DNA of 64,000 nt. Origin: CAVYUC01 sp963816685 (lineage in GTDB: Bacteria > Bacteroidota > Bacteroidia > Bacteroidales > Prolixibacteraceae). Positions 17,751 to 26,789 of the stretch are shown piece by piece (the first letter of the stretch is position 1; each line of letters starts with the position of its first letter). Made by a program: the position numbers and the translations under genes. Location: the NCBI GenBank assembly GCA_963816685.1, contig CAWFMB010000013.1, positions 124,001 to 188,000 of the forward strand, in the 5' to 3' direction. The notes beneath the pieces were generated by a model that saw only the letters and a list, made by a program, of their open reading frames with translations, had not been told where the DNA came from and searched no databases.

Positions 17751-19403
17751 TTAAAAAATGCTGTAGGAAATCCCGGCGGCAAAATTTAAAGTTGTTTTGC
17801 CAAGTGTTTCTTTGTAGTTACCTAAATCCGGATCATTGAAAGTAATGGTTTGATCTTTATAAAATGTATCAGATACCCCCGCGTCAAGAACAAGACGATC
17901 TGAAATTTTCCACATAATTCCTGCACCAAAAGTCACAGAGGGATTGCTGTAGCTAAAATCACTCTGATAACTGTCGGCAACACCCATATCGCCATAAAGA
18001 CCACCTGCACTAAATGCAAAATTTTCGCTCATGTTAAACTGAAGTCCCAGGCCAATTTCGTAACCATTGTTTTCAATTTCCCTTTTGACATTTTCACCAA
18101 CTGCAAGATATCTTGTATTATTTCCCCAGTCAACTCCTTTATTCAGGTAATAAGTACATGACAATTGAGCTTCCAGCCAGTCCAGTCCTTTAAAACCAAC
18201 TCCAAGTCCGATAATTCCGGGGATGTCGCTGTCAGCTTCGGCTCCATCCGCAAATAATCCCATATCATCAACTTCTGTATCATTTGTTAGGGTGAGCGGT
18301 GTTTTATGTTCATATTTAACTGCAATATCCCAATCTTCGTTTGGAGAAATATGAACTCCAATAATCGGAGTAAAACCAGCACCTGTTTGTTCGGTTTTCA
18401 CCTCTTTATCGCCAAGTTGACCTGCTGTTTGATTTAAAGTTGTTGCTGTTCCGGCCAGCATTGTTGCCTGCCCCTGAAATTGCGGACTTGCCTGAACATA
18501 AGCACCGTTAATCTGGTTTAAAGTCATTACATCAATCTGTCCCTGGGGCAATCCCATTAATTTCAAACCGGCTTCTATTCCACCTTTCATTGCAGCATCA
18601 ATTTGACCTGCTCCCTGCAACTGGGTTAAAGTATATCCGCCGGCAGCATCCAAATAAGGAGCAAGCGCCTGAGGCATGGCAGCCAATGTCTGAAGTTGCC
18701 CTGCCAGTCCGCTGACGGTAGTCGCTGCGCCTTCAAGCCATGCTGGTGCAGCAATGTACTGTTCGCCCACTTTCAGTTGAATATTCCGGATACTTCCCTC
18801 ATACACATTTTTTGAAGGCATATAACGAGCCCCGCCATAAACAGAAAAAATATCATTCACTTTGTAGGTTGCACCCAACTGAACACCCCAGAAAACTGAA
18901 CTTCCGCTAAACGATAATTCAGCATTATATCCTGTAACATTCAGTGCCGGATCGACTTGTGTTAAACCGGCCAAACCGGGAACTACCTTTGTAATTGGTA
19001 TTTCAAAAGAAGGCAGACCCCGTTCAAAATCCGCTGAACCCCCGCCGGCATTTGGCCCAAACCCCAGCGAAAAAGCCCAGTTTTCCTGTTTATATACTGC
19101 AAATCCCGTTGGAAAAACAGGAACCTTAACTTTACCTACATAATGTCCGTCATTCAACAAAGGAAAGTTACTGTCCACAATTTTATCCTGAAAAATCGTC
19201 TGGCTGTAAAAAGCAAAATGCCAGCCATCTTCCAATTTTATTAATCCTGCAGGATTAAAATAAACAGCATCAATATCTGTAGATGCATTTCTAGACAGCA
19301 TTCTGATAAATTGTGCGCTTTGGTTGGTGTTGGTTAAAATACCACCGGCAAACGCCACCTGAATTAGCATTGAAAATGCCAATAAAACTGAAAGTTTTTT
19401 CAT
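17751..19403 (-). CDS. OmpP1/FadL-family outer-membrane transporter (copy 2)
   Basis: A 550-aa paralogue of the preceding porin, with the same hatch motif (RNASTDIDAVYFNPAGL) and a C-terminal strand LNFAAGISYSIF. Its helical insert (about 235-345) is rich in Ala, Gln and Gly (QLQTLAAMPQALAPYLDAAG, GAGQIDAAMKGGIEAGLKLM). The two copies lie head to tail, separated by about 100 nt with a terminator, so they arose by tandem duplication and are probably transcribed independently. Signal peptide cleavage is expected after AFA. Confidence 0.88.
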   Translation of the reverse strand: MKKLSVLLAFSMLIQVAFAGGILTNTNQSAQFIRMLSRNASTDIDAVYFNPAGLIKLEDGWHFAFYSQTIFQDKIVDSNFPLLNDGHYVGKVKVPVFPTGFAVYKQENWAFSLGFGPNAGGGSADFERGLPSFEIPITKVVPGLAGLTQVDPALNVTGYNAELSFSGSSVFWGVQLGATYKVNDIFSVYGGARYMPSKNVYEGSIRNIQLKVGEQYIAAPAWLEGAATTVSGLAGQLQTLAAMPQALAPYLDAAGGYTLTQLQGAGQIDAAMKGGIEAGLKLMGLPQGQIDVMTLNQINGAYVQASPQFQGQATMLAGTATTLNQTAGQLGDKEVKTEQTGAGFTPIIGVHISPNEDWDIAVKYEHKTPLTLTNDTEVDDMGLFADGAEADSDIPGIIGLGVGFKGLDWLEAQLSCTYYLNKGVDWGNNTRYLAVGENVKREIENNGYEIGLGLQFNMSENFAFSAGGLYGDMGVADSYQSDFSYSNPSVTFGAGIMWKISDRLVLDAGVSDTFYKDQTITFNDPDLGNYKETLGKTTLNFAAGISYSIF

Positions 19404-19676
19404 TCGGTTTAATTTAAATTCGGTTTAAATATTTTCTAAAAGGTATTTTTAATTGATTTTTTTTGGTCTCAGTTTAATTTTGGTGGCTCAAATTTACTAC
19501 TAAATATTTATCTGCAAAACATTCTGCTGATTTTCAATCATCTGTTGAACTTTTGAATAATTGGCTCAGAAATTCCGATAATTTGTTCGCTCATGAAATG
19601 AGCATAAAACCACAACACCTGAAGTACCAGGCAATAAAATTTACCGAAAACAAGTAAACGGTCATCTTTATCTCTT

Positions 19677-19855
19677 CATCTCATGTTCATCACCCTACCA
19701 TCTCCATATCAAGTCCCTGTCATCTTCACAGTTAATTCGCACTTAATTCGGAGTATCTTCGCAGTTCATTCGCGAAATCGCGAATGAACTGCGAAGATAC
19801 TCCGAATTTGGTCCGAAGAAAATACGGCGAAGATATAGCGAAAGTAGGGCGAAGT
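19677..19855. repeat. 11-bp-phased degenerate repeat with dyad symmetry (element A)
   Basis: Sixteen consecutive units can be written from 19677, all 11 bp except one of 14 bp. The first five carry CATC or similar; those at 19732-19769 carry TTCG at a fixed phase (19736, 19747, 19758, 19769). The right half carries CGAA at 19781, 19792, 19803, 19814, 19828, 19839 and 19850. The change from TTCG to CGAA is the change of strand across a dyad centred at 19776.5. It lies in the 707-nt gap between lpdA and FadL copy 2; I see nothing else supportable in 19404-19676 or 19856-20056. Short ORFs here are not credible because 11 is not a multiple of 3. Confidence 0.7.
19745..19808. repeat. Perfect 31-bp inverted repeat with 2-nt centre
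   Basis: The arms 19745-19775 and 19778-19808 are exact reverse complements, separated by AA. The core reads GAAATCGCGAA (19774-19784). It is the centre of element A. If transcribed it would form a very stable hairpin of about 30 bp; there is no T run next to it, so it is not a simple terminator. Confidence 0.9.
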
Positions 19856-20056
19856 TCCGTCACAGGCAGGGAGGAAAAATAAGAAAAGTGCGTTAAAGGT
19901 TTCAACTTCATCAAATGGGGAAATAGTCTGCATTGGGCATTTGACATGAACCATTTGGTTTTTAATCGTATAAAAATTTGCATCAGCCAACCTTTCGGTT
20001 GCTGTGACGCCTTCAGGCCGACCATTATCAACAGATTGTTTGTATTACAGGGCAGG

Positions 20057-20087
20057 CAAAAAAAAACCCGGAGAAAATCCCCGGGTC
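20057..20087 (-). terminator. Rho-independent terminator after lpdA
   Basis: On the minus strand an ACCCGG/CCGGGT stem is followed by nine T. It lies 24 nt past the lpdA stop. Confidence 0.85.
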
Positions 20088-20110
20088 ATTTTTATCTTTT
20101 ATATCAATCA

Positions 20111-21502
20111 TTAAATATGAATCACCTCGTCGTATGCGGCGGCTGCAGCTTCCATGACTGCTTCGCTCATTGTTGGGTGCGGATGTATCGATTTAATCAG
20201 CTCGTGGCCTGTAATTTCAAGCTTTTTGGCAACCACCAGCTCTGCAATAATTTCGGTAACATTTCCGCCAATCATATGCGCACCAAGCAATTCGCCATAC
20301 TTTGCGTCAAAGACAAGTTTCACAAATCCATCTTTTTGTCCGGCAGCGCTTGCTTTTCCACTTGCAGAATAAGGGAACTTACCTACTTTAACCTCATGAC
20401 CTGCCTCTTTTGCCTTTGCTTCGGTTAACCCTACTGAGGAAACTTCGGGCCCTGTATATGTACATGCAGGAATATTTGTGTAATCAATGGGTTCAGGGTT
20501 TAATCCTGCAATTTTTTCAACACAAACAATTCCTTCAGCCGATGCAACATGTGCAAGTGCAGGTCCTGTGAGTATATCCCCGATTGCATAAACACCCTTT
20601 ACATTCGTGCGGTAATATTCATCTACATTTACACGTCCGTTTTGCATTTCAACGCCAAGTTCTTCCAGGCCAATTCCTTCTGTATTGGGTGTGATTCCAA
20701 CTGCTGAAAGCACAATATCTGCCTCCACAACTTCTTCACCTTTTTTTGTTTTAATTGTTACTTTGCAACTGTCTCCCGATGAATCCACCTTTTCAACAGT
20801 GGCATTCGTCATTACTTTCATTTTCATTTTTTTGAATGAACGTTCGAGTTGTTTTGCAACTTCTTCATCTTCATTTGGAACGAGTGTCGGCATAAATTCA
20901 ACCAAAGTTACTTCAGTACCAATGGATTGATAGAAATAGGCAAATTCGCTGCCAATGGCTCCCGAACCAACAACCACCATACTTTTCGGAAGTTTTTCGA
21001 GGACAAGTGCTTTACGGTAGCCAATAATTTTTTCACCATCCTGGGTTAAATTCGGCAACTGGCGTGAACGGGCACCGGTTGCCAGAATGATATGATCTGC
21101 AGTGTAACTGCTTTTTTTACCTGATTCATCAGTTACTTCCACAGTATTGTTATTTGTAAGCTTTCCTGTTCCGTAAATAGCTTCCACCTTGTTTTTCTTA
21201 AAGAGAAACTGAATTCCCTTGCTCATTCCGTCAGCAACACCACGGCTACGTTTAACCATTGCAGGAAAATCAGGTTTTACTTCGCCTTCAACCGACACTC
21301 CATAATCTGCTGCATGTTTTACATATTCAAATGCCTGCGCACTTTTCAGCAATGCTTTTGTTGGAATGCATCCCCAGTTAAGGCAAATGCCTCCCAATTT
21401 TTCACGTTCAACAACGGCTACTTTTAAACCCAGCTGAGCAGCACGAATTGCAGTGACATATCCTCCGGGGCCACTTCCAATAACTATTACATCGTAATTC
21501 AT
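20111..21502 (-). CDS. lpdA: Dihydrolipoyl dehydrogenase (E3)
   Basis: FAD-dependent enzyme that reoxidises the lipoyl groups of 2-oxoacid dehydrogenase or glycine cleavage complexes, passing electrons to NAD. The 463-aa protein has the N-terminal FAD motif GSGPGGY (9-15), the redox-active disulfide Cys40/Cys45 in GGICLNWGCIPTK, an NAD-binding GSGAIGSEFA segment, the ATGARSRQLP segment, and the C-terminal catalytic HPHPTMSE. Length and motifs are normal. No E1/E2 genes are adjacent, so it is a stand-alone E3 gene with its own terminator. Confidence 0.96.
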   Translation of the reverse strand: MNYDVIVIGSGPGGYVTAIRAAQLGLKVAVVEREKLGGICLNWGCIPTKALLKSAQAFEYVKHAADYGVSVEGEVKPDFPAMVKRSRGVADGMSKGIQFLFKKNKVEAIYGTGKLTNNNTVEVTDESGKKSSYTADHIILATGARSRQLPNLTQDGEKIIGYRKALVLEKLPKSMVVVGSGAIGSEFAYFYQSIGTEVTLVEFMPTLVPNEDEEVAKQLERSFKKMKMKVMTNATVEKVDSSGDSCKVTIKTKKGEEVVEADIVLSAVGITPNTEGIGLEELGVEMQNGRVNVDEYYRTNVKGVYAIGDILTGPALAHVASAEGIVCVEKIAGLNPEPIDYTNIPACTYTGPEVSSVGLTEAKAKEAGHEVKVGKFPYSASGKASAAGQKDGFVKLVFDAKYGELLGAHMIGGNVTEIIAELVVAKKLEITGHELIKSIHPHPTMSEAVMEAAAAAYDEVIHI

Positions 21503-21601
21503 TTTATTTTGTTTAATATGATTTTTTATTCAATAACATCTTTTAAAAGGAAAGGTTTCAACAAAATTAATGCATTAATGTCTGAAAACAATCCTGCAAG
21601 T

Positions 21602-22726
21602 TCAGGTTGATTCCTCTTTTTTCAGGCGGGAATAAATATCCAGTAATTTACCTGCTGCCACAAATGAGCTGATTTCATTATTCATCACCAGCATTTCAAA
21701 TTCCTTTAACTTTCTGCTGATTTCGGGATGTCCGTAAAAAGCACGTTTCATTTGTTCTTGAATGGTTTCGTGCATCCAGAAAATGGATTGTTCATTTCGT
21801 TTTTTATGAAAGAAACCATTAGTGACTGTCAGCTTTTTATATGTTTCTATTTTATCCCAGATTTCATGAATTCCATTATTATTTAATGCGGAACAGGTTA
21901 ATACCCGGGGCTCCCAGCCCGAATCTTTTTTGGGAAAAAGGTGCAAAGCGTTGCGGTATTGGGATTTTGCAATTTGTGCTTTTTCAAAATTACTGCCATC
22001 GGCCTTGTTAATGGCCAGTAAATCGGCCATTTCCATAATTCCGCGTTTTATTCCCTGAAGCTCGTCGCCTGCGCCGGCAAGCATGAGCAGCAAAAAAAAG
22101 TCGGCCATGGAATGAACAGCTGTTTCGCTTTGACCTACTCCTACTGTTTCAATAAAAACGTGATCGAAACCGGCGGCTTCACAAAGAACAATTGTTTCCC
22201 GTGTTTTTCGGGCAACGCCGCCTAAGGTTCCTGCCGAAGGGCTTGGACGGATGTATGCATTTTTGTTTCCTGCAAGTTCTTCCATCCGGGTTTTATCGCC
22301 AAGAATGCTTCCTTTGGAGCGTTCGCTGCTTGGATCGATTGCAAGAACCGCCAGTTTACCTCCACGCCCGGTAATGTATGTGCCGAGTGCCTCTATAAAA
22401 GTGCTTTTTCCAACTCCCGGGACTCCGGTGATTCCAATCCGGAGCGACTTTCCACTGAAAGGAAGACAACGAACAATAATTTCCTGCGCCAGTTGCTGAT
22501 GTCCGGATTTTGAACTTTCAACCAAAGTTACAGCCCTGCTCAACAATGTTATATTCCCTGCCAAAATTCCCTCAACATATTCCTCTGCAGGTAACAGGTC
22601 TCGTTTTTTATTCAGAAACCGCTGAACTGAATTTTCATCAGTTTGTTCGGGCGGTACAACTCCTTCATTTACTTTCAATCCTTTATATTCAGGATTATTT
22701 TCGATATGATTTTCGTGGTTTGTCAT
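21602..22726 (-). CDS. meaB: Methylmalonyl-CoA mutase-associated GTPase MeaB
   Basis: G3E-type GTPase that loads and protects the adenosylcobalamin of methylmalonyl-CoA mutase. I place the start at the ATG at 22726 (374 aa); the open frame upstream runs through the terminator of the next gene. Walker A GVPGVGKS is at 101-108, with LAIDPSSERSKGSILGDKTR, ETVGVGQSE and the NKAD specificity motif following. The N-terminal helical arm and C-terminal dimerisation arm are both present. No mutase gene is in the window. Confidence 0.93.
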   Translation of the reverse strand: MTNHENHIENNPEYKGLKVNEGVVPPEQTDENSVQRFLNKKRDLLPAEEYVEGILAGNITLLSRAVTLVESSKSGHQQLAQEIIVRCLPFSGKSLRIGITGVPGVGKSTFIEALGTYITGRGGKLAVLAIDPSSERSKGSILGDKTRMEELAGNKNAYIRPSPSAGTLGGVARKTRETIVLCEAAGFDHVFIETVGVGQSETAVHSMADFFLLLMLAGAGDELQGIKRGIMEMADLLAINKADGSNFEKAQIAKSQYRNALHLFPKKDSGWEPRVLTCSALNNNGIHEIWDKIETYKKLTVTNGFFHKKRNEQSIFWMHETIQEQMKRAFYGHPEISRKLKEFEMLVMNNEISSFVAAGKLLDIYSRLKKEEST

Positions 22727-22780
22727 TCGTTTTATTTCAATGGAAACAAAAATACCACAATTAATTTCAAGAATGAAATC

Positions 22781-22814
22781 AAAAAAAAGTGCCGCAAACA
22801 ATTGTCTGCGACAC
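22781..22814 (-). terminator. Rho-independent terminator after the DUF1573 gene
   Basis: On the minus strand a GTGTCGCA/TGCGGCAC stem (one wobble) with a short loop is followed by eight T. It supports transcription ending before meaB. Confidence 0.8.
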
Positions 22815-22842
22815 CTTAATTATTGACATTATATGAAATCTT

Positions 22843-23931
22843 TTAACCCTCAGTTACGATGTTGCTTGAAATTCTTAATGTGGTTGTCGGGGTTTTTGGA
22901 TCGTTGGTAATCACTGTAATTGATTTGCTCTGGCGTCCGCGTTTTCCGCGGGAATCGAATGTTACTTTTATTGGAGCTGTTTCTCCGGGTGCAATTACTT
23001 TTGTTGAAGGTGCAACAGCAGTGCAACCGCAGGAAGAGCGTACATTACGAATTAACAAATCTGATTTCCCTTCGTTTTGAAGCATGAAAGTATGTTCCTT
23101 TTTATCTCCCTGGTTCATCTCTCCAAAATCGAATGTTTCTTCAGAGAAAGATGCGACCGGTGCTTTTGAAAGTTGTTCAGGAGTTAAACTTGAAAAATCT
23201 TCCTCAATTGTGGCGCTGACTCCCACAGAATTTTTGTAGTCGTTGCTTCCGTTAAGCGAAAGATATATTCTGTGTGATGTAAATCCGTAAGTATCGGCTT
23301 TACTTGCATCATAAGTTACAGTAAGTTCTCCTTTTCCGTGGGCCGGAATTGTTTGTGGTTCAACTTTGGCTGTAATATGATCGGGGACAGTACGGAAGCC
23401 AATGGTTACCGGATTGTCTGAATCATTAATCAATTCAAGACTTTCAGTTTTCTTTTCTTTTTCGGTTACCCGTGCAAAAGAAATATGATTTGTTTTTGCC
23501 CGAAGTTCTCCAATCTGGCGGGGATACAATTCTGCCAGTGTTTTTTCACGTTCTTCTACTTTACCCGTGATCTTAAGAACTGTGGTGGCATTTTCAGCAT
23601 TGGACTGCACAGTCACTGTTTTTGTAAATGACCCCGGACGATTACTTGGGTTGTAGCTTACCTGAATTTCGCCGGTTGCACCTGGGGCAACAGGTTCGCG
23701 TGTCCATTTTGGAGTTGTACATCCGCAGGATGCTCTTACATTATTAAGTACCAAAGGAACCGAACCTTTATTCGTAAATTGAAAAGTAGTCGTTTGAACT
23801 CCTGCTGATTCTTTAAACGAACCAAAATTGTGTTCAAGTTTATCAAATACAATTTTAGCCTGTTGGGCTTCTGCTGTTGCAACTGCAGCAATAAACGAAA
23901 ATACCATTATAACTTGCAACAAATGTTTCAT
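22843..23931 (-). CDS. Secreted protein with tandem DUF1573 domains
   Basis: A 362-aa periplasmic or surface protein: signal peptide (cleaved near AEAQQ) and beta-sandwich domains of the DUF1573/ASH type. The first (about 25-125) contains NNVRASCGCTTPKW and the last (about 262-360) contains RNVRSSCGCTAVAPS. A middle domain (150-250, LELINDSDNPVTIGF) lacks the CGCT motif. The paired cysteines are diagnostic of DUF1573. The family is common in Bacteroidota and its role is undefined. A promoter-like TACATTTG lies at 23986-23979, about 48 nt upstream. Confidence 0.87.
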   Translation of the reverse strand: MKHLLQVIMVFSFIAAVATAEAQQAKIVFDKLEHNFGSFKESAGVQTTTFQFTNKGSVPLVLNNVRASCGCTTPKWTREPVAPGATGEIQVSYNPSNRPGSFTKTVTVQSNAENATTVLKITGKVEEREKTLAELYPRQIGELRAKTNHISFARVTEKEKKTESLELINDSDNPVTIGFRTVPDHITAKVEPQTIPAHGKGELTVTYDASKADTYGFTSHRIYLSLNGSNDYKNSVGVSATIEEDFSSLTPEQLSKAPVASFSEETFDFGEMNQGDKKEHTFMLQNEGKSDLLIRNVRSSCGCTAVAPSTKVIAPGETAPIKVTFDSRGKRGRQSKSITVITNDPKTPTTTLRISSNIVTEG

Positions 23932-24096
23932 AATAACTGAGTTTTAATTTATTGGAAATATTAGTTTACTTTGTTAAACAAATGTAGTGATGGATTTTGG
24001 CATTCATGTTAATTAGCTGTAATATTTTGTTAATGAAGTGTTAACAGCTGCTCCGAAAGTCAAAATATATCTTGTTACGGGATAAAACAGGCGGAA

Positions 24097-25383
24097 ATGA
24101 AAGGTAAAACATTAAAATACATAATTATTCTGGCTACAATTTCAGTTGCCGGAGTTTTGTCTATTCAGTTTATTTTCCTCCGCAACTCCTATAATTATTC
24201 AGAAAAGCAATTCAGGGAAAGTGCCACTGTAGCCTTAAAGGAAGTAGCCTGGCAAATTTTGCTTGCTACAGGTAATACTTCAAACTTTGATAGTATTGCT
24301 CCGGTTGAAATGGTTTCGAATAACTATTACATTGTAAATGTTGATGCTGTAATTGACTACGACTTGCTCAAATTTCATCTTGTACAGGAACTAAAGAAAC
24401 ATGAAATTTTTTCTGACTTTGAATTTGCCATTTATGATCCGGCTTCGGAGCAAATGGAACAAAAAACGCTGATTACAAATAAACTGGACGAAAAGACATC
24501 GAATTTCGAGTTTCCGCAAAGCAACAAATACAACAGTTATTTTGCAGTCCATTTTACAAACCGGTCACCCTATTTCAATTCCCGGCTGACTGTCTGGTAT
24601 TTTTTTACCGGTTTGCTTTTAATCGTAGTGTTGTTTTTTGGGTACACACTTTCGGTGATTATCCGTCAGCGCCAGCTTTCCGAAGTGCAGAAAAATTTTA
24701 TCAACAACCTCACCCACGAACTGAAAACACCGATTTCGTCAATTGCACTTTCAGCCAATGTCATTAACCATAAATCAATTTTAAAAACTCCCGACCGGCT
24801 TTTTGAATATACCAAAATTATAATGGAGCAAAATAACCGGTTATCAAAAAATGTGGAGAAAGTGCTTAATCTTGCAGCTTTGGAAAAAAATAAGATTCGG
24901 CTGAACCTCGAAAAGGTGAATCTTTATGATTTTATTCAGGAAAATGTTGAGCATTTTAAACAATCGGATTACGGTCAAAAAGCAGCAATTCATATTCATT
25001 TTGAAAATTCAGGTTTGATGATAAGCGCAGATAAATTTCATTTCTCCAATCTGATTTTGAACATCCTTGAAAATGCAGTTAAATACTGTGAGAATGACCC
25101 GGAAATCAACATCCGGCTTTTCAGGAAGAATAAAAGGATTCAACTGAATTTTGCAGATAATGGTATTGGTATATTGCCTGAACACCGGAAAAAGATCTTC
25201 AAAAAGTTTTACAGGGTTCCAACCGGAAATGTGCATAATGTTAAAGGTTTCGGTCTGGGGCTCGATTATGTGCAGAAAATAATAAAAGCGCACGGCTGGA
25301 AAATAAAAGTTGATAATAATCCAACAGGAGGTAGTATTTTTACACTTTCAATTCCGATAAAAAATGAATTCACCATTAATTAA
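24097..25383 (+). CDS. Sensor histidine kinase (RprX-like)
   Basis: A 428-aa membrane sensor. Transmembrane helices lie at about 7-27 and 168-188 and flank a periplasmic domain of about 140 residues. The HisKA box contains NFINNLTHELKTPISS with phosphoacceptor His207. The HATPase domain shows the N box (NILENAVKYCEND), G1 (FADNGIGIL), F box (KIFKKFYRV) and G2 (KGFGLGLDYV). It overlaps the response regulator gene by 20 nt, so the pair is translationally coupled. The layout matches RprX/RprY of Bacteroides; the signal is unknown. Confidence 0.92.
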   Translation: MKGKTLKYIIILATISVAGVLSIQFIFLRNSYNYSEKQFRESATVALKEVAWQILLATGNTSNFDSIAPVEMVSNNYYIVNVDAVIDYDLLKFHLVQELKKHEIFSDFEFAIYDPASEQMEQKTLITNKLDEKTSNFEFPQSNKYNSYFAVHFTNRSPYFNSRLTVWYFFTGLLLIVVLFFGYTLSVIIRQRQLSEVQKNFINNLTHELKTPISSIALSANVINHKSILKTPDRLFEYTKIIMEQNNRLSKNVEKVLNLAALEKNKIRLNLEKVNLYDFIQENVEHFKQSDYGQKAAIHIHFENSGLMISADKFHFSNLILNILENAVKYCENDPEINIRLFRKNKRIQLNFADNGIGILPEHRKKIFKKFYRVPTGNVHNVKGFGLGLDYVQKIIKAHGWKIKVDNNPTGGSIFTLSIPIKNEFTIN

Positions 25384-26074
25384 AATCTTACTGGTTGAAG
25401 ACGATGAAGCGCTGCGGTTTATTGTAAAAGACAACCTGGAGCAAAAAGGTTATTTTGTTGAAGTTGCTGAAAACGGGGCGCTGGCGCTTGAATTGTTCGG
25501 CAAGAACAAGTACGATCTCATCATTCTGGATGTGATGCTGCCGAAAATCGATGGTTTCCAGGTGGCACAAAATATCCGGAAAACAAATCATCAGGTCCCT
25601 ATCATTTTCCTCACTGCCCGTTCAATGACTGAAGACAAGATAAAAGGGCTCACCATCGGCGGCGATGATTACATCCCAAAACCTTTCAGCATGGAAGAGT
25701 TGCTGCTGAAAATTAAAATCTTTCTGAAAAGAAGCCAGTCACAACCTGTTGTTATTTCAAACTTATCACCTGCACAAAAGATAGGGTCATTTCTTTTTCA
25801 ACCGGATGAACTTACATTATCGCATAATGGAAAAACGAGAAACCTTACATTAAAAGAAGTTGAGCTTATAAAATTTTTTGCCGACAATTCAAACAAGGTA
25901 CTTAGCCGAAATGAAATTCTTGAAAAGGTGTGGGGTTCAAATGACTATTTCTTAGGCCGCAGTCTCGATGTATTCATTTCGCGGTTGCGCAAATACTTTA
26001 AAAATGATCCGAACATAAACATCGTAAATTTACACGGCATTGGATTTCGGTTTATTGTGAAAGATGAATATTAA
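25364..26074 (+). CDS. OmpR-family response regulator (RprY-like)
   Basis: A 236-aa two-domain regulator. The receiver (1-125) has the acidic pair in LVEDDEA, phosphoacceptor Asp56 (LIILDVMLP), Thr84 (FLTAR) and Lys106 (YIPKPF). The C-terminal winged helix (about 140-235) has LTLKEVELIKFFADNSNKVL and SLDVFISRLRKYF. It is the cognate partner of the overlapping kinase gene. Like RprY it may control envelope or stress genes; no targets can be named from this window. Confidence 0.93.
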   Translation: MNSPLIKILLVEDDEALRFIVKDNLEQKGYFVEVAENGALALELFGKNKYDLIILDVMLPKIDGFQVAQNIRKTNHQVPIIFLTARSMTEDKIKGLTIGGDDYIPKPFSMEELLLKIKIFLKRSQSQPVVISNLSPAQKIGSFLFQPDELTLSHNGKTRNLTLKEVELIKFFADNSNKVLSRNEILEKVWGSNDYFLGRSLDVFISRLRKYFKNDPNINIVNLHGIGFRFIVKDEY

Positions 26075-26095
26075 ATTTTCAAGAGTTTAAACAAA

Positions 26096-26467
26096 ATGAT
26101 AACTGTTACTCAATTAATTCTGCTGCTTTTAATTGGATTGATTTCGGGAATACTTGCAGGAGTCCTGGGTGTTGGAGGTGCAATAATTGTAATTCCGGCA
26201 CTTGTTTTCATTTTAGGAATGTCACAGCATCATGCCCAGGGCACCAGCCTTGCTTTTATGGTGCCGCCAATCGGAATTCTTGCCACCTGGAATTACTGGA
26301 AAGCAGGCTATGTAAACTGGAAATTTGCGTTGATCCTTGCCATTACTTTTATGGCCGGTGCATATTTAGGTTCGTTATTTTCGCTTCAAATACCCGATAA
26401 GTTACTTCGAAAAATTTTTGGAGTACTGCTTTTTGTTGCTGCTGCAAAAATGTTCTTTTCCAAATGA
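26096..26467 (+). CDS. Half-size sulfite exporter TauE/SafE (TSUP) family protein
   Basis: A 123-aa membrane protein with four hydrophobic segments. It contains the TSUP repeat motif GILAGVLGVGGAIIVIPAL (19-37), HHAQGTSLAFMVPP (45-58) and a C-terminal LRKIFGVLLFVAAAKMFF. Full-length TSUP proteins are about 250 aa and contain two such repeats; this has only one and presumably forms dimers. No continuation in another frame is visible downstream, so it is probably a natural half-size member and not a truncation. It follows the response regulator by 21 nt and may be in its operon. Confidence 0.85.
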   Translation: MITVTQLILLLLIGLISGILAGVLGVGGAIIVIPALVFILGMSQHHAQGTSLAFMVPPIGILATWNYWKAGYVNWKFALILAITFMAGAYLGSLFSLQIPDKLLRKIFGVLLFVAAAKMFFSK

Positions 26468-26715
26468 AAAATACAGGAACAGAGTTCAATGTTACAGGTT
26501 CAGAGCCGCGCAGAAAGGATGTCGGGAAAAAATAAACTCTGCAGATTTTTTTGAATGAATAAAACCACAGATGAAGCTAAATAAATAAGAAGCCCCGGGA
26601 GGACATATGCTGCAAGATTTCAGTTAAAAAGCAAAACCATTAACCCGGTAATCAAAAGGATTTTAGTAAAGAAATATTGTCGTTAAGGTTTTTCAGATAA
26701 AAAAAGCAATTACTT
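26468..26715. other. Intergenic stretch before rpmH
   Basis: I see no credible gene here. It holds a short imperfect direct repeat (ACAGGAACAGAG and ACAGGTTCAGAG, about 26473-26505) and otherwise A-rich sequence leading into the rpmH promoter. Confidence 0.5.
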
Positions 26716-26746
26716 TTTGGAAGAAATAAAAAAACAGCTATTTTTG
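26716..26746 (+). promoter_or_regulatory. Promoter of rpmH
   Basis: TTTG at 26716-26719, a 19-nt spacer, then TATTTTTG at 26739-26746. This matches the Bacteroidota primary sigma consensus TTTG/TAnnTTTG. The expected transcript start is about 35 nt before rpmH. Confidence 0.75.
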
Positions 26747-26789
26747 CAGTCCGAATTTTACGAGGGAAACAAGAAAAAATAAATAAGAA

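Noticed and set aside
19745..19808. Simple rho-independent terminator
   Set aside because: The stem is far longer than needed, the loop is 2 nt, and there is no T run; the lpdA terminator is separately present at 20057-20087.
19732..20031. 99-aa and 74-aa minus-strand ORFs over the 19.7-kb palindrome
   Set aside because: They read through the 11-bp-phased repeat and the lpdA downstream region with no protein-like composition.
22727..22801. Longer MeaB starting at 22801
   Set aside because: The extension runs into the DUF1573 gene terminator and is hydrophobic, unlike MeaB N-termini.
26096..26467. Truncated full-length TSUP gene
   Set aside because: No second repeat is readable in any frame downstream, and half-size family members are known.
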